From assembly GCA_964006375.1 (NCBI GenBank), contig OZ023264.1:16440225-16504224 (forward strand): a stretch of 64,000 nt of DNA. The letters are read 5' to 3'. The position numbers were made by a program, and so were the translations under genes. This DNA comes from Tillus elongatus (taxonomy: Eukaryota; Arthropoda; Insecta; Coleoptera; Cleridae). Shown here in pieces: positions 37,766 to 48,473 of this stretch. The notes beneath the pieces are model-generated. The model saw nothing but the letters and a program-made list of their open reading frames with translations, did not search any database and was not told the DNA's origin. Within the stretch, counting starts at the first letter, position 1. Every line of letters starts with the position of its first letter.

Positions 37766-38157
37766 TTCTACAATACATTATTTCTAAACGTCATAACGTC
37801 TGGGTTTGTCATGGTTAAAGGAAACTAAAGGCTTTTAACTCAACCTTGAGTTAAATATCTAGAGATCCATGGGACTCCATTTTGTTCGTTTGATAAAATT
37901 AAACTAAAAAAAGCAACGTCTTGTGATGTTCCTGCCTTCCTGTTTTACGCAGTTTCTGTTTGGTATCCTGAGGACAATAGATGAAAAGCCAAACTTTGAC
38001 AACATTTCATACAGCATATTTCTGTAATTGAGACAGGAAGTTTGTCTAAACCCCTGAAGATGGCACGTTAATGTGTGGAAACGCGTAGGGTTTTGAGAAT
38101 AAATCAGTTTGTCTGGTAGTAAAAACCTTTAGTTTCCTTTAACCATTCTACAATACA
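37766..38157 (+). mobile_element. 368-bp hammerhead-bearing insertion with 12-bp target duplications
   Basis: TTCTACAATACA is repeated at 37766-37777 and 38146-38157, exactly splitting a transposase codon run, so 37778-38145 is a clean insertion. It has no coding capacity. Inverted segments lie at 37812-37836 (GGTTAAAGGAAACTAAAGG) and at 38126-38145. A hammerhead-like motif lies at 38048-38093. It may be a monomeric retrozyme or a solo PLE terminal repeat; the sequence differs from the 308-bp family. Confidence 0.8.
38048..38093 (+). ncRNA. Hammerhead-like ribozyme in the 368-bp insertion
   Basis: Helix I AAACCC (38048-38053) pairs perfectly with GGGTTT (38088-38093). The core CTGAAGA at 38054-38060 matches CUGANGA. 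Helix II is weak: CAC/GTG plus one wobble. GAAA at 38078-38081 is followed by ACGCGT (palindromic helix III) and a GTA cleavage triplet ending at 38087. The weak helix II lowers confidence in activity. Confidence 0.65.
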
Positions 38158-38290
38158 AACTATGATTTCGGCTACCATATCCTCATTAAACTTGGTCTTC
38201 CTGCATTTCTGTTTTTGGGATGAAATGAGCCAGTTTCATCTAATCTATCGTACAGTGCTTGAAAAGTTTTACGGTTTGGTTGCAAAGAAT

Positions 38291-38697
38291 CTGAAATTAA
38301 TATGAGCTATGGAAAGAAAATGTCTGAAAAAGAATGTTTTACAAAGCCTGAAGTCTTAGTTTCAATCGTCATTGTCCTTCATTTTACTGAAATATTTGCA
38401 GAAAATTCATTTCAAATAGACCCTTTGTCTGATGCTTATATAGCTTCGCTACATAGTTTATCGTTTATTGGTATATAATTTTTGTCGTATTTTTGTAACA
38501 AATCAATAAAGCTCAATATATCCGTTATTATACAAGATATGGAAAAAAATTGTATACATTAACTATAGGTTGTCTTGAGCTACATCTTAAAAAACTATTT
38601 ATGCAATTACAGGGTGGCCCATAAGCCGTTGGTGATTCAAGTTTTTTTAATGAACACGCTTAATGTTAATTGGATACTGAATGAAAGGCTTTTCCTC
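38291..38697. other. Dispersed-repeat pieces, otherwise unassigned
   Basis: 38350-38460 (TTTCAATCGTCATTGTCCTT, TTCATTTCAAATAGACCC) matches 42235-42310 and, inverted, 45620-45735. Function unknown. Confidence 0.4.
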
Positions 38698-38721
38698 CAG
38701 ACACCAAATTTATTTTAAACT

Positions 38722-38768
38722 TTACTCCCGACGCGTTTCTCCCTGCAAGAGGTCATCCTCAGTGGATA
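38722..38768 (-). ncRNA. Hammerhead-like motif, PLE-type, degenerate
   Basis: Minus strand: CTGAGGA (38756-38762, fits CUGANGA), a short helix II CCT/AGG, GAAACGCGTC with the ACGCGT palindrome (38731-38736), then GGGAGTAAAG. The first helix I pair is mismatched. This resembles the terminal motif of a Penelope-like element; no PLE protein is adjacent. Confidence 0.45.
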
Positions 38769-38789
38769 AATCTACAATCGTAACAAGAA

Positions 38790-39386
38790 GGTTCTGCCAG
38801 AAAAACATTAGGTTTTCCGGCAGGCTATTGTGCATGTCAGAGCACAATGATGAGAAGGTAATCTCTACAGAAAACGTCACAGGTTAAAAATCACAAGTCA
38901 CACAGTAAAATTCCAGCCAACAATCAAGTTCAAATCTAAGAGCTACAGATTCAGTAACACTAGTTAAAAATATGCTGAGTTAAACATGTAATTAAACTAA
39001 CAAAAACTAATAACAGAGCAAATTGAAAAGCGTTAAAAGCCACAACATTGCAAAAGTCTAATATTTGAACACTAAGAATTCGAGTGTATTGCAGAAACAT
39101 ATGGCAAAGCCAATGAGTGAAAATGACAGGTTAAATAACACAAGAGGCAGGCACAATCAAGCAGAAATCCAATGAGAATCCCTGGGGTCAAAAAACTATG
39201 AAATATTAAATGAAAAAAACAGAACAAATGAGCACTACTCACTTGAACAATTCTTAAAAAATTGAACTCGAAACTATACAAAAAGGTTCAACAGGTCACA
39301 ACTTCATCCATTGTTATTGCCGAGTGTTATTGCATTTTTGCATTTTCCATCGAAATATAATACCATGTTTGTAAGAAAAGAAATTC
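38790..39386. other. Unassigned sequence
   Basis: No supported feature. Confidence 0.4.
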
Positions 39387-39697
39387 GGGACGCAGCAAGT
39401 GCATTATGGTAGCGAATTTTCAATAAATGCTTCAAATTTGAATAGCTCAATTTGCTATTAACCTATAAGGTTGACCAAGAAACCAGTTTTTTCGGGAACA
39501 GTTTAAGTTTACTTTCAGAAATTTGTGTACATTTTCAAACAATAAAGTTATTTTGATGAAACATGGCATATTCTTTCTACTATATAGGTTATACTGGTAC
39601 CAAATTTGATGCCTGCTTCCTTAAAAAACATATTTGCTATTAAAAACATTTTTATGAAAAGTCACTACCATAACGGTCTTGCTGCGTCCAGACTTTT
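39387..39697 (+). mobile_element. ~310-bp MITE, intact ends
   Basis: Both ends carry GGACGCAGCAAG followed by a variable pair and GTTATGGTAG in inverted orientation, about 34 bp each. The interior has AAATTTGAATAGCTCAATTT, TTATTTTGATGAAACATGG and ACTATATAGGTTATACTGG. Near-copies at 44908 and 48958 (reversed). The end sequence is the same as the left end of TA-core repeats. Confidence 0.75.
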
Positions 39698-40307
39698 AAT
39701 TACTTATTTTGTTGTTAAGTTTTATCTAAAATAGCGTTCACTTATGTAATAAATATTAATATATCAATTAGCAGAGCTAAAATAAAGTAACGAAATTTTT
39801 TATCTAATTTACTCGGCTTTTTAAAATCGACCCAGCATTAATTTAAAGGCGGTTAAGCAAGTCAGAGCAATTTCTATTTAACCCCTATGAACCCAAAAGG
39901 CTCTATGAACGTGTGGAACAGTTGTAAGTAATCCTTTTACATAAAACGTATCTACGTATCCAAGGAATCTCCTTAATAGGCACGTACAGAGTTCCTATAA
40001 ACACAGAAATCTGAGCTAAAAGGCCTTAAATATAAGTACGCAGTGCTGTTAGCTTCCCTAAGAAACTGCGACAAAATTAATTATATCATGTTCACACATA
40101 CTGAAATATCGAGCATAAACATTTTATCACCCTACGGAGGCTCAAACATGATGTAGACGCATTCTAATTATGACGAAACCCCTCAATTTTCCCCACAGTT
40201 CGTCATATTTAGTTCAGAAACACGAGGTTTAATTTGGTAGTTTCAAGGCACAAAAAGATTATAAGATACTAAGTGAAGATTGGAACCTGTGATGAGCACT
40301 GATAAGT
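39698..40307. other. Unassigned sequence
   Basis: No feature seen before the PLE. Confidence 0.4.
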
Positions 40308-40436
40308 ACACTTGGAGAACGCAAATCACCACAACACATTTTAAAGGACCTGACGATCGTTTCACATGTCTATAGAAAAGAAACCACTACCTTAAGCTAC
40401 ATCCCGAGCGACTCACATCATACGTACGCACAAAAA

Positions 40437-40744
40437 ATGGCCAATCTAAATTTTTTAGTTAATCGGTTAATTAATTTTCCTTTAAACAAAAGTAGATATA
40501 CCAAAGAATTAAATTATATTAAGAACGTGGCCGAATATAACGGATACACTGCTTGCCTAGTGGAAAAATTAATCAACAAACAGAAAACAAAGAAATTATT
40601 GACGGAATCAACGACGTTCAGAAGAAAAAAATCGGAAAAAACTTTGGTTGCTTACCATTTGAACCTAGAATCACGAGGGGTCTAGACAGCATTTTAAAAA
40701 AAGTCAACTTAGAGCTAACATTTCCAACGACAAATACCTTATAA
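40437..40744 (+). pseudogene. PLE RT C-terminus and linker, frameshifted
   Basis: First frame: MANLNFLVNRLINFPLNKSR, YTKELNYIKNVAEYNGYTAC. It switches near 40600-40620 to a second frame (LPFEPRITRGLDSILKKVNL) that ends at a TAA at 40742-40744, in frame with the endonuclease below. Homologous to the region at 10000-10270 in copy 1. Confidence 0.75.
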
Positions 40745-40747
40745 AAC

Positions 40748-41113
40748 TTGCTAGGTAACCCAAAAGACAAGGATAGCGCGGACAAAATGTCGGGAATTTA
40801 TGAAATAAGTTGTAAAGATTACAATCTTAAACACGTCGGAAAAACAAAAAGATCGATTGGAATTAGATTCAAAGAACACTTATCCCAATTACGTTACGGT
40901 ACTGTAGATAAGTCTGCCGTCGCCCGACATATTTGGGATAATAATCATCACGTTGATAAAGATAATCTGAAATTAATAAAAAATGTTAGAAAACCAGGAC
41001 AGCTAAATGGGTTCGAACGCGTATATATTGCAAAATATAGTTACAACAAAAAATGTATGAACACTTCACCAGCGCCAATTACGAGTCACTTGATCGATTG
41101 CTTTGCTAAATAA
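40748..41113 (+). CDS. PLE GIY-YIG endonuclease domain, open frame
   Basis: 121 residues: SGIYEISCKDYNLKHVGKTK (GIY and the HVG equivalent of YIG), RSIGIRFKEHLSQLRYG (catalytic Arg in the usual position), VARHIWDNNHHVDKDN, then NGFERVYIAKYSYNKK with the conserved catalytic Glu. In PLEs this C-terminal domain nicks target DNA. It is preceded by one in-frame stop, so in this copy it is not joined to RT. The domain itself has no visible break. Confidence 0.8.
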   Translation: MLGNPKDKDSADKMSGIYEISCKDYNLKHVGKTKRSIGIRFKEHLSQLRYGTVDKSAVARHIWDNNHHVDKDNLKLIKNVRKPGQLNGFERVYIAKYSYNKKCMNTSPAPITSHLIDCFAK

Positions 41114-41639
41114 AATTCCCACGTTTTCGGCACGTTATACCGATAACATACAAGTATACAGTTATTGCCGCCAAAGGAATCGTTGTTAATTTAGCTGTCG
41201 TTGAACCTTCTCAAAACTATTACTACAGATGGACACTTTTTAGATAAAGCAGTAGGGACAGCGCAAAGACCTTGTCCGGCAGTAAAAATACAATACACTG
41301 TGGAATTTGCCTACGACTAGCGTCTCATCTCGGTTCGATCTCTTTACCTGAGATCCGGTATATAAGCTGATGTTAGTTTTTTAAGTATTTAGAATGTTTC
41401 ATCCTCTGATGATGCTAACTTGGTTAGTTTAAAATGTGTTGTGGTGATTTGGGTTCTCCAAGTGTTTTCAAATATTTATTGAGTTTGTTAGATCCAAATG
41501 AGAGCAAAACCCATAAAATGAGTTTTTCGTATAAACAACATCCAAGCTATTATATAAATCATTTAGTGGATTACGTAGCTTAAAAGATACATATATTCTC
41601 TTCTTCTTTGAGACTGGCAAATAGGGCATATTCTCACTG
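41114..41639. other. PLE 3' region, then unassigned
   Basis: 41114-41466 is the PLE 3' non-coding part including the half-hammerhead; 41467-41639 has no assigned feature. Confidence 0.5.
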
Positions 41640-42160
<521 letters not shown>

Positions 42161-42469
42161 AAGAATGTGAAACAAATACCGATTGTGAAAATAAAATCTT
42201 GCAAGAAAAGTGTTCTGCGATCCCTTAAGTTTCAGATTCAACCGTCATTGCCTTCATTTTACTAAAATATTTACAGAATATTCATTTCAAATAGACCCTT
42301 TCTCTGATGCTTTGGCTGTCAGTTTAGTTAAGTTGATGCTTTTTTGGATATTTATTTGTAGGTTTAGTGAAGTTTATAGTTTAACAGTCTATAATTTTTA
42401 TTTTCGTAGAACAAATTCGTTAATGCATTTTTGCATTTTTTATCGAAATATGATGCGTTTATAAGAAAA
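42161..42469 (+). repeat. Dispersed outer block of TA-core family
   Basis: Matches 38350-38460 and, inverted, 45600-45735 (TTCATTTCAAATAGACCC, CTGATGCTTTGG). No coding content. Confidence 0.5.
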
Positions 42470-43940
42470 AAATCTGGACGCAGTAAGTGAGTTTTGGTAG
42501 CGAATTTTCGGTCAATTTGCAGATTAGTTCCCGAACGCTTTTCAAAAAACGGTTTTCAGAAACCTGCCTAGCACCCCCCCCCCGACTGGATCCACAAAAC
42601 CCAAGAAAAATTTCTTGTTAATACCCCCGAATAAAGTTATGGGACCCGGAGTAAATAGTGGTGCTGGGCGGGGTAGGTAGTAAAAAGGAAATATGAGGAG
42701 AAAATGCGAATAAAACGGGTTTGAAAGTTGTCTTTTTCACATCTTGAAGCCATGTCCCCCTTACACCCTGCCTACCCCGCACAGCATCTCTATTCCCCCC
42801 AAAAATTTCTTGTTTACACTCCCCAAGGAAGTTACGGGACCAGGAGTGAGTAGGGGTGTATAATTATTTTTTTGATAATTTTCGTAGAACAAATTTGTTA
42901 ATGCATTTTTACATTTTTTATAGAAATATGCGTTTGTAAGAAAAATATCTGGACGCAGTAAGTGCGTTTTGGTAGCGAATTTTCGGTAAACTCGCAGTTT
43001 AGCTCCCGAACGCTTTTCAAAACACTGTTTTCAGAAACCTGCCTAGGGCCTCCCCTCGATCCACAAACACCAAGAAAAATTTCTTGTTCACACTCCCCAA
43101 GGAAGTTACGGGACCAGGAGTGAGTAGGGGTGTATATTTTTTTAGCTAAGTTTTGTAGAACAAATTTGTTATTGCATTTTGCATTTTTTTTCGAAATATG
43201 ATGCGTTTGTAATAAAAAAATCTAGACGCAGTAAGTGCGTTTTGGTAGCGAATTTTCGGTAAATTTGCAGTTTACCTCCCGAACGCTTTTCAAAAAACTG
43301 TTTTCAGAAACCTGCCTAGGGCCTCCCTGAATCCACAAACCCCACGAAAAATTTCTTGTACACAACCCCCAAGGAAGTTACGGGACCAGGAGCGAGTAGA
43401 GGTGCATAATTTTTTTTTAGCTAAATTTCGTAGAACAAATTCGTTATTGCATCTTTGCATTTTTTGTCGAATTATGATGCGTTTGTAAGAAAAAAATCTG
43501 GACGCAGTAAGTGCGTTTTGGTAGCGAATTTTCGGTAAATTTGCAGTTTAGCTCCCGAACGTTTTTCAAAAAACTGTTTTCAGAAAATTGCTTAGGCCCA
43601 CACTGGATCCACAAACCCCAAGAAAAATTTCTTGTTCACACCCCCCAAGGAAGTTACGGGACCAGAAGTGAGTAGGGGTGCTGGGCGGGGTAGGTAGTAA
43701 AAAGGAAATATCAGCAGAAAATTCGAATAAAGCGGGCTTGAAAGCTGTCTTTTTTACATCTTGAAGCCATATCCCCCTTAAACCCTGCCTACCCCGCAGT
43801 CCCAGTCCCATAACTTCCTTGGGGGGTGTGAACAAGAAATTTTTCTTGTAGTTTGTGCATCCAGGTGGGGTCCTAGTAATGTTTCTGAAAACAATTTGTT
43901 GAAAAGCGTTCGGGAGCTAATCTGCAAATTTACCGAATTT
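42470..43940 (+). repeat. ~274-bp tandem repeats with a terminal fold-back
   Basis: Units start TCTGGACGCAGTAAGTG or TCTAGACGCAGTAAGTG near 42473, 42951, 43223 and 43496. Each has TTGCAGTTTAGCTCCCGAA and AAGAAAAATTTCTTGTTCAC and ends GGAAGTTACGGGACC. The first and last units carry an extra ~200-bp piece with CTGGGCGGGGTAGGTAGTAA. In the last unit the sequence turns back: 43785-43935 is the inverted complement of 43500-43690, giving a large fold-back centred near 43740. Confidence 0.75.
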
Positions 43941-44371
43941 ACATTAAATGCTTCAAATTTCAATAACTCAATTTGCCATTAACGTAAGCTTTGTTGGTTA
44001 GGAAACCAACATTTAAGTTTATTTTCCGAAATTTTTTGTATATTTTCAAACCATAAGTAATTTTGATAAAATATAGTACATTGTTTCTACTACATAGGCT
44101 ATACCGGTAATCAGATTGATGCCTGCTCGCATTTGCTATTAAAAACATTTTAATGGAAATTCACTTCCATAACACATTTGCTGCATCTAGACTTTTGAAA
44201 ATTTTTTATATATTTTCAAACAATAAATTTATTTCGATGAAATATGGTACGTTGTTTCTACTGTATAAGCAACCAAGTTTGATGCCTGCTTTCATCAAGA
44301 AAGACATTTGCGATTGAAAATATTTTAAAGAAAATTCGCTACCATAACGCACTTGCTGCGTCCAGAGATTT
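43941..44371 (-). mobile_element. Two MITE right ends in tandem
   Basis: 43941-44194 and 44195-44371 each end with a version of TAACGCACTTGCTGCGTCCAGA (degenerate in the first) and contain TTGTTTCTACT and ATTTGCTATTAAAAACATTT-like stretches of the 310-bp MITE. Left ends are missing. Confidence 0.6.
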
Positions 44372-44710
44372 TTTGTTTTATCAAAAGATACTTGTTACTT
44401 TTCTTATGTGTTATATTTAATAGAAAGACCGCTGCAATAAACAACACGCCCTTAGTCATCAGCAAGGTTTAATTTCTCAACATTTTTTATGATTATAAGG
44501 AAATATTTTTTTTTCGAGCTCACAGAATCGAGCAGTATTTACATGGGAGACAGTTTCATAATTTGAAAAGTTATTGATACCATGTTGAAAACCGGTGAAC
44601 ATAAACATTATATCCTCTTAGAGACTCTTTGATCTGTAGGTTCAGGTCAAAAATAAGCTAAAACAGATCTCGCAAGCATATCAGATGGAATAGTCTACCC
44701 CAGACAAACA
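44372..44710. other. Unassigned sequence
   Basis: No feature seen. Confidence 0.4.
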
Positions 44711-45233
44711 AATTCTGGACGTAGCAAATGCGCTATAGTAGTGAATTTTCTTTAAAATGTTTTTAATAGCAAATATATCTTTTTCTAATGAAACCAGGCA
44801 TCAAATTTTACTACCTGTAAGTAGAAAAAATGTATCATTGTTCATCAAAATAACTTTATTGTTTGAGGAAGTACAAAAATATTCGATAAAAGGTGTTCTA
44901 TTAAAAAAAAGTCTTGACGCAGCAAGTGCGTTTTGGAAGTGAATTTTCACTAAAATGTTTTTAATAGCAAATATGTCTCTTTAATGCAAGCAGGCATCAA
45001 TTTGGCCACCGGCATAACCTATATAGTAGAAACAATGTAACATATTTTATCAAAATAACTTGTTTGAAAATGTACAAAAAATTTCCGAAAATAAGCTTAA
45101 AACGCTTCCCACAAAACTCGTTTCCTAGCTGACGAACCTTAGGTTAATAGCAAATTGAGTTATTGAATTTTGAAGCATTTAATGAAAATTCGATACCAAA
45201 ACGCACTTACTGCGTTACAATTTTTTTACAGAC
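44711..45233 (-). mobile_element. One partial and one complete MITE
   Basis: 44711-44905 starts CTGGACGTAGCAAATGCG and stops midway. 44908-45233 is complete, from TTGACGCAGCAAGTGCGTTT to the inverted ACGCACTTACTGCGTTAC. Contains TTAGGTTAATAGCAAATTGA, as in the copy at 48958. Confidence 0.7.
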
Positions 45234-45477
45234 ATGCATTGTATTTCAATGAAAATGAAAAAATGCAATAAGGAATGTTAAACAAAAATTGTAGCTATCA
45301 CCAACTACTTATGGGCCATCTTGTGATTGTCAAAATAATTTTACAAGATGCAGCTCAAGACACTCTATAAGTAAGGTATACAATTTTTTCTCGTATCTTG
45401 CCTAATAACAAATATATTGGGCTTTACCATAGAAGTGCGTTACCCTGTATATATTATGTAAACAGCAAGTAAACCCG
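45234..45477. other. Unassigned sequence
   Basis: No feature seen. Confidence 0.4.
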
Positions 45478-45735
45478 AATATGGATTCTAGGGGGCCTAG
45501 TTGGCGCTCATTTGAAGAAACCTTTTGAGGATTCAGAAGCCGCGTTCTCCTCATTCACGATTTTTTTCTACGAAAGTTAGCTAACAATTATAGACCGTTA
45601 AAGCATAAACTTAACTAAAACTACTCCCAAAGCATCAGAAAAAGTGTCTATTTGAAATGAAGTGTCTGGAAATATTTTGCTAAAATGAACGACACTGATG
45701 GTTGATGCTGAAACTTAAGCGCTTGCAGACACTCT
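45478..45735 (+). repeat. TA-core right arm and outer block
   Basis: GGATTCTAGGGGGCCTAGTTG, GCGCTCATTTGAAGAAACC, CTCCTCATTCACGATTTTTT, then the outer block also seen at 1-118 and 19040. Confidence 0.6.
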
Positions 45736-46109
45736 TTATATAATCTGTATTTCTTTCAGCTTCTTTGCCTAAATGCGTAATACTAATGCGTTTATTGTTA
45801 TAAATTATATAACATGTCCTACAAAAGAAGCCACAGGCTTGTACTGTATACTAACATAATTTACTCCAAATCCAAATCTGTAAGTCACATTCCAGGATCA
45901 CTATACTTCAAATTTAGACTTATATCAATTTCACAGTTATCATCAAATTTTTTTCATCCATCTGTTACTTTATTCACTACCTCATTATCCATACATCTCG
46001 AATTCTCAATGAATTATTTTTGTTTGCAATTTCCTTTGAATAACCCATATTTCTACTAAAACTACAAATTTTATGCAGAGCCATAATTGAGGTTTCAAAT
46101 CGCAACTAC
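45736..46109. other. Unassigned sequence with small ORF
   Basis: The 81-aa frame at 45814-46059 has no recognisable motif. Confidence 0.35.
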
Positions 46110-47793
46110 ACTAAGCACACAAATTTTTTTTGAAGTTTTATCAACTCGTTTAAAAATTATACACAATTGGAGTTGCAAGAACGTATTTCATTTATTGTGA
46201 TAAGAAATGCACTGATTAGTCAAAAAAACTAAAAACAAAACCAAACGTTCAAAAATGTTTATTCAGTTAAGTAAGTGTTCAAATTGTTGACCACCAGCTT
46301 CCATACAAAAGTACAAATGTTGTTCAAAACGAGCCGACATCCTGGAGCATTTATGGAGTTATTAGACGGCATTCTTCAACAATTCGTCGTCGTAATTCCT
46401 CCAGAGACTCCGGTTCTGTTGCGTAAATTCTACTCTTTAAATGGTCCCATAGAAAGAAGTCTAAAGGAGTTAAATCCGGTGATCTAGGGGGTCACTCAAT
46501 AGCAGCTCTACGCCCAATCCATTGTCCTGGAAACTCTCTATTCAAAAAGTCCCTAACACGTTGTGAAAAATGCGGATGAGCTGCATCTTGTTGAAACACT
46601 AATTGATTTACTTGATAGCGATCATCATTTTCAACAATGTCAATTAGTAGAGGGTAAACGATATCTTCTAATAACTCCAAATACGTTTCGACACTCAAAT
46701 TTCCATCAAGAAAAATTGGTCCGATTAAAGGGTCTCCAAAAATGCCAGTCCAGACATTCAATTTCTGTGGAGTTTGAGTGTGGACTTCGTGAAAATTTCT
46801 TGGATTATTATCTACCCTATAGCGACAATTATGACGATTGACTGTAGAGTTTAATAAAAACGTACACTTGTCTGAAAAACAGATATTGAACAGAAAGTTC
46901 TCGTTATCAGCTATTCGTGCAGTCATAACTTCACAAAACTCCAGCCGCCGATCAAAATCATCTTCATTCAGCTGTTGTACAAGATGAATTTTATACGGGT
47001 GAAATTTATGATGCTTCCATATTCGCTGAATAGTTCTTCTTTTGATGTCTGAAACAGTGGCTAATTTTCTCCTGCTCAAAGTTTGGTCTGCAGCAATTTG
47101 TCCTAAAACTTCAATCTCAGTAGTCTCATTTCTAACCGGAAATTCACGTTCAGGATCCCGTTTTTTGTTGGCTACTGAACCACTTTGTCGAAACTTTGCA
47201 ACTAACTCCAAAATGTATTTTCTGTTAACATGTCTGTTCAGATGTCGTTCATTAAACAAATTTGCGGCACGGTTGGCACAGTCATCGTTTTTGAAAAAAA
47301 AAGAGTAATTATTTCAACTTTTTCCTATACAGAATACACCATTGTGAAATTAATTTTCGGTAGTACTATTAAGTATCAAACCAACCGATTAAATGAAAGA
47401 ATAAACCGAATTTCTCTCATTCCGATAAGAAATGTTCTGATTTTTTACAAACCAACAAAACATTGGCTATCAGCACATTTCTTATCGGAATGAGTGAAAC
47501 GCGTTTTTGCATCTTCAACTGTGAATAATTTTTAAACGAATTGATAAAGCTTCCAAAAAAATACTGTTCTGAATTCAGAAAAGAAAGAGTTTTCAAATTA
47601 TGTAACACTCGACCCATGCTCCCTATTTAAAATATAAGGATTGTTATCACCACCCTTAAGGGGTTGATGTGACAAAATTGAGTTTTATGTCAAAACATGT
47701 CCCCTCAATATTAAAATTGACTTGTTTCAGCGTTTCTTAAACAAAAGTTTCTCTGGGCGCAAATGGGTCTGTTTCGTTTTTAATGCGCCACCC
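46110..47793 (-). mobile_element. Mariner-like element A3, one end truncated
   Basis: Right end at 47793 (TTAATGCGCCACCC) matches element A1. The left end has lost about 200 bp of its inverted repeat and begins near 46110. Unlike A1 and A2, it is not next to (TA)n. Confidence 0.85.
46266..47259 (-). pseudogene. Mariner-like DD41D transposase (element A3), nearly readable
   Basis: The open frame 47259-46492 (255 aa) begins FNERHLNRHVNRKYILELVA (helix-turn-helix). The second DNA-binding part is KLATVSDIKRRTIQRIWKHH. It then reads LFNICFSDKCTFLLNSTVNR, where the first Asp is kept but the usual E after it is K, and KLNVWTGIFGDPLIGPIF. LVFQQDAAHPHFSQRVRDFL carries the second Asp. A stop replaces Trp after GRRAAIE; beyond it PPRSPDLTPLDFFLWDHLKS has the third Asp, 41 residues after the second. 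Further stops follow near 46340. Coding may once have begun upstream of 47259 (NDDCANRAANLF), before a poly-T run. Confidence 0.85.
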
Positions 47794-47943
47794 AATATTA
47801 ATGTAATTGTCATTTACTAATTACTTGCTAATAATTCGTAATTGTTTGGGAAAGTTTATTTATAATACAAAAAATATTATAAGAGTGAAACGTATTCCGT
47901 TTCTATGGGATATTTCACTTATTGCAGAGTTTCCCTTGTGCAT

Positions 47944-48202
47944 AATATATGGACCACTCCAACTTTGTGAGAACTCGAACGAAACAAAACAATTTTTTGA
48001 TCCAGTTAAAAATGAAAGCACTAAAAAGCTTCGCGAGACTTTAGAAAACTTGGAGTGCAGTCGTCCTGTCTTGAGAGTACTTGTTAACACTTCTACTTTT
48101 CTCCATTTTCAGCCAGATGTTTATGAAGTTCTTTGGCAAAATGTGAGCTATTTATATTCGTCTCCTGTCAGAATAAATAATGAGAGAACACAACGTGTAT
48201 AA
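47944..48202 (+). other. Possible terminal exon, unknown gene
   Basis: Preceded by TTCACTTATTGCAG, an acceptor-like site. The frame reads EFPLCIIYGPLQLCENSNET, FDPVKNESTKKLRETLENLE, VNTSTFLHFQPDVYEVLWQN and ends at a TAA at 48200. The composition is protein-like, with no low-complexity and no transposon motif, but I recognise no family. Confidence 0.25.
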
Positions 48203-48473
48203 TTCACCACTTTGTTCTAGTGTTCACTCTTTTGTACATTTCTGTAAAATAAGTCGTTTCAAACGCCCACACAATTTCACCCACGTTTTAGAATCAAATA
48301 TTAAATGCCCATGAGAAGTACGTCGCACATATATGATAAATACTTTTGTTCTAGTATGAGCAATTAATTCTAAAGATCAATTATTGTTCCAGGTAATTGT
48401 TGCCAAGTGAATTTAAATAAAACCAAGGTCAGATTGGCAACTTCAAGGTAAGAAGACAGTTAATTTTTAAGTA

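Larger units (their letters stand above)
37136..38290 (-). pseudogene. Mariner-type transposase fossil related to element B, interrupted by an insertion
   Basis: Minus-strand order: near 38285-38225 TFQALYDRLDETGSF (N-terminal helix-turn-helix end); 38215-38150 KTKFNEDMVAEIIVCIVE; then, after the insertion at 37778-38145, DAETITRRVSAETGISKSSV. The open part 37708-37361 gives RKEKLHPNHFTRVQQLLPQD, LTDEASFTRRGMF (first Asp), and EFSIKIWCGIFGNCIVGPFE. Below 37361 traces of the region with the second Asp (HDGAPAHY) remain near 37300-37260. The third Asp region is lost. Confidence 0.75.
40308..41466 (+). mobile_element. Penelope-like element, copy 2, 5'-truncated, inverted ends
   Basis: Bounded by a 35-bp inverted pair: 40308-40342 (ACACTTGGAGAACGCAAATC and following) and 41432-41466. 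The interior encodes the end of RT and the GIY-YIG endonuclease. The left terminus keeps GAAACGATCGTCAGG (minus strand) and the right terminus keeps CTGATGATGCTAAC at 41407-41420 (plus strand). Each end therefore keeps one half of a hammerhead. PLEs are known for such complex terminal repeats. Confidence 0.8.
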
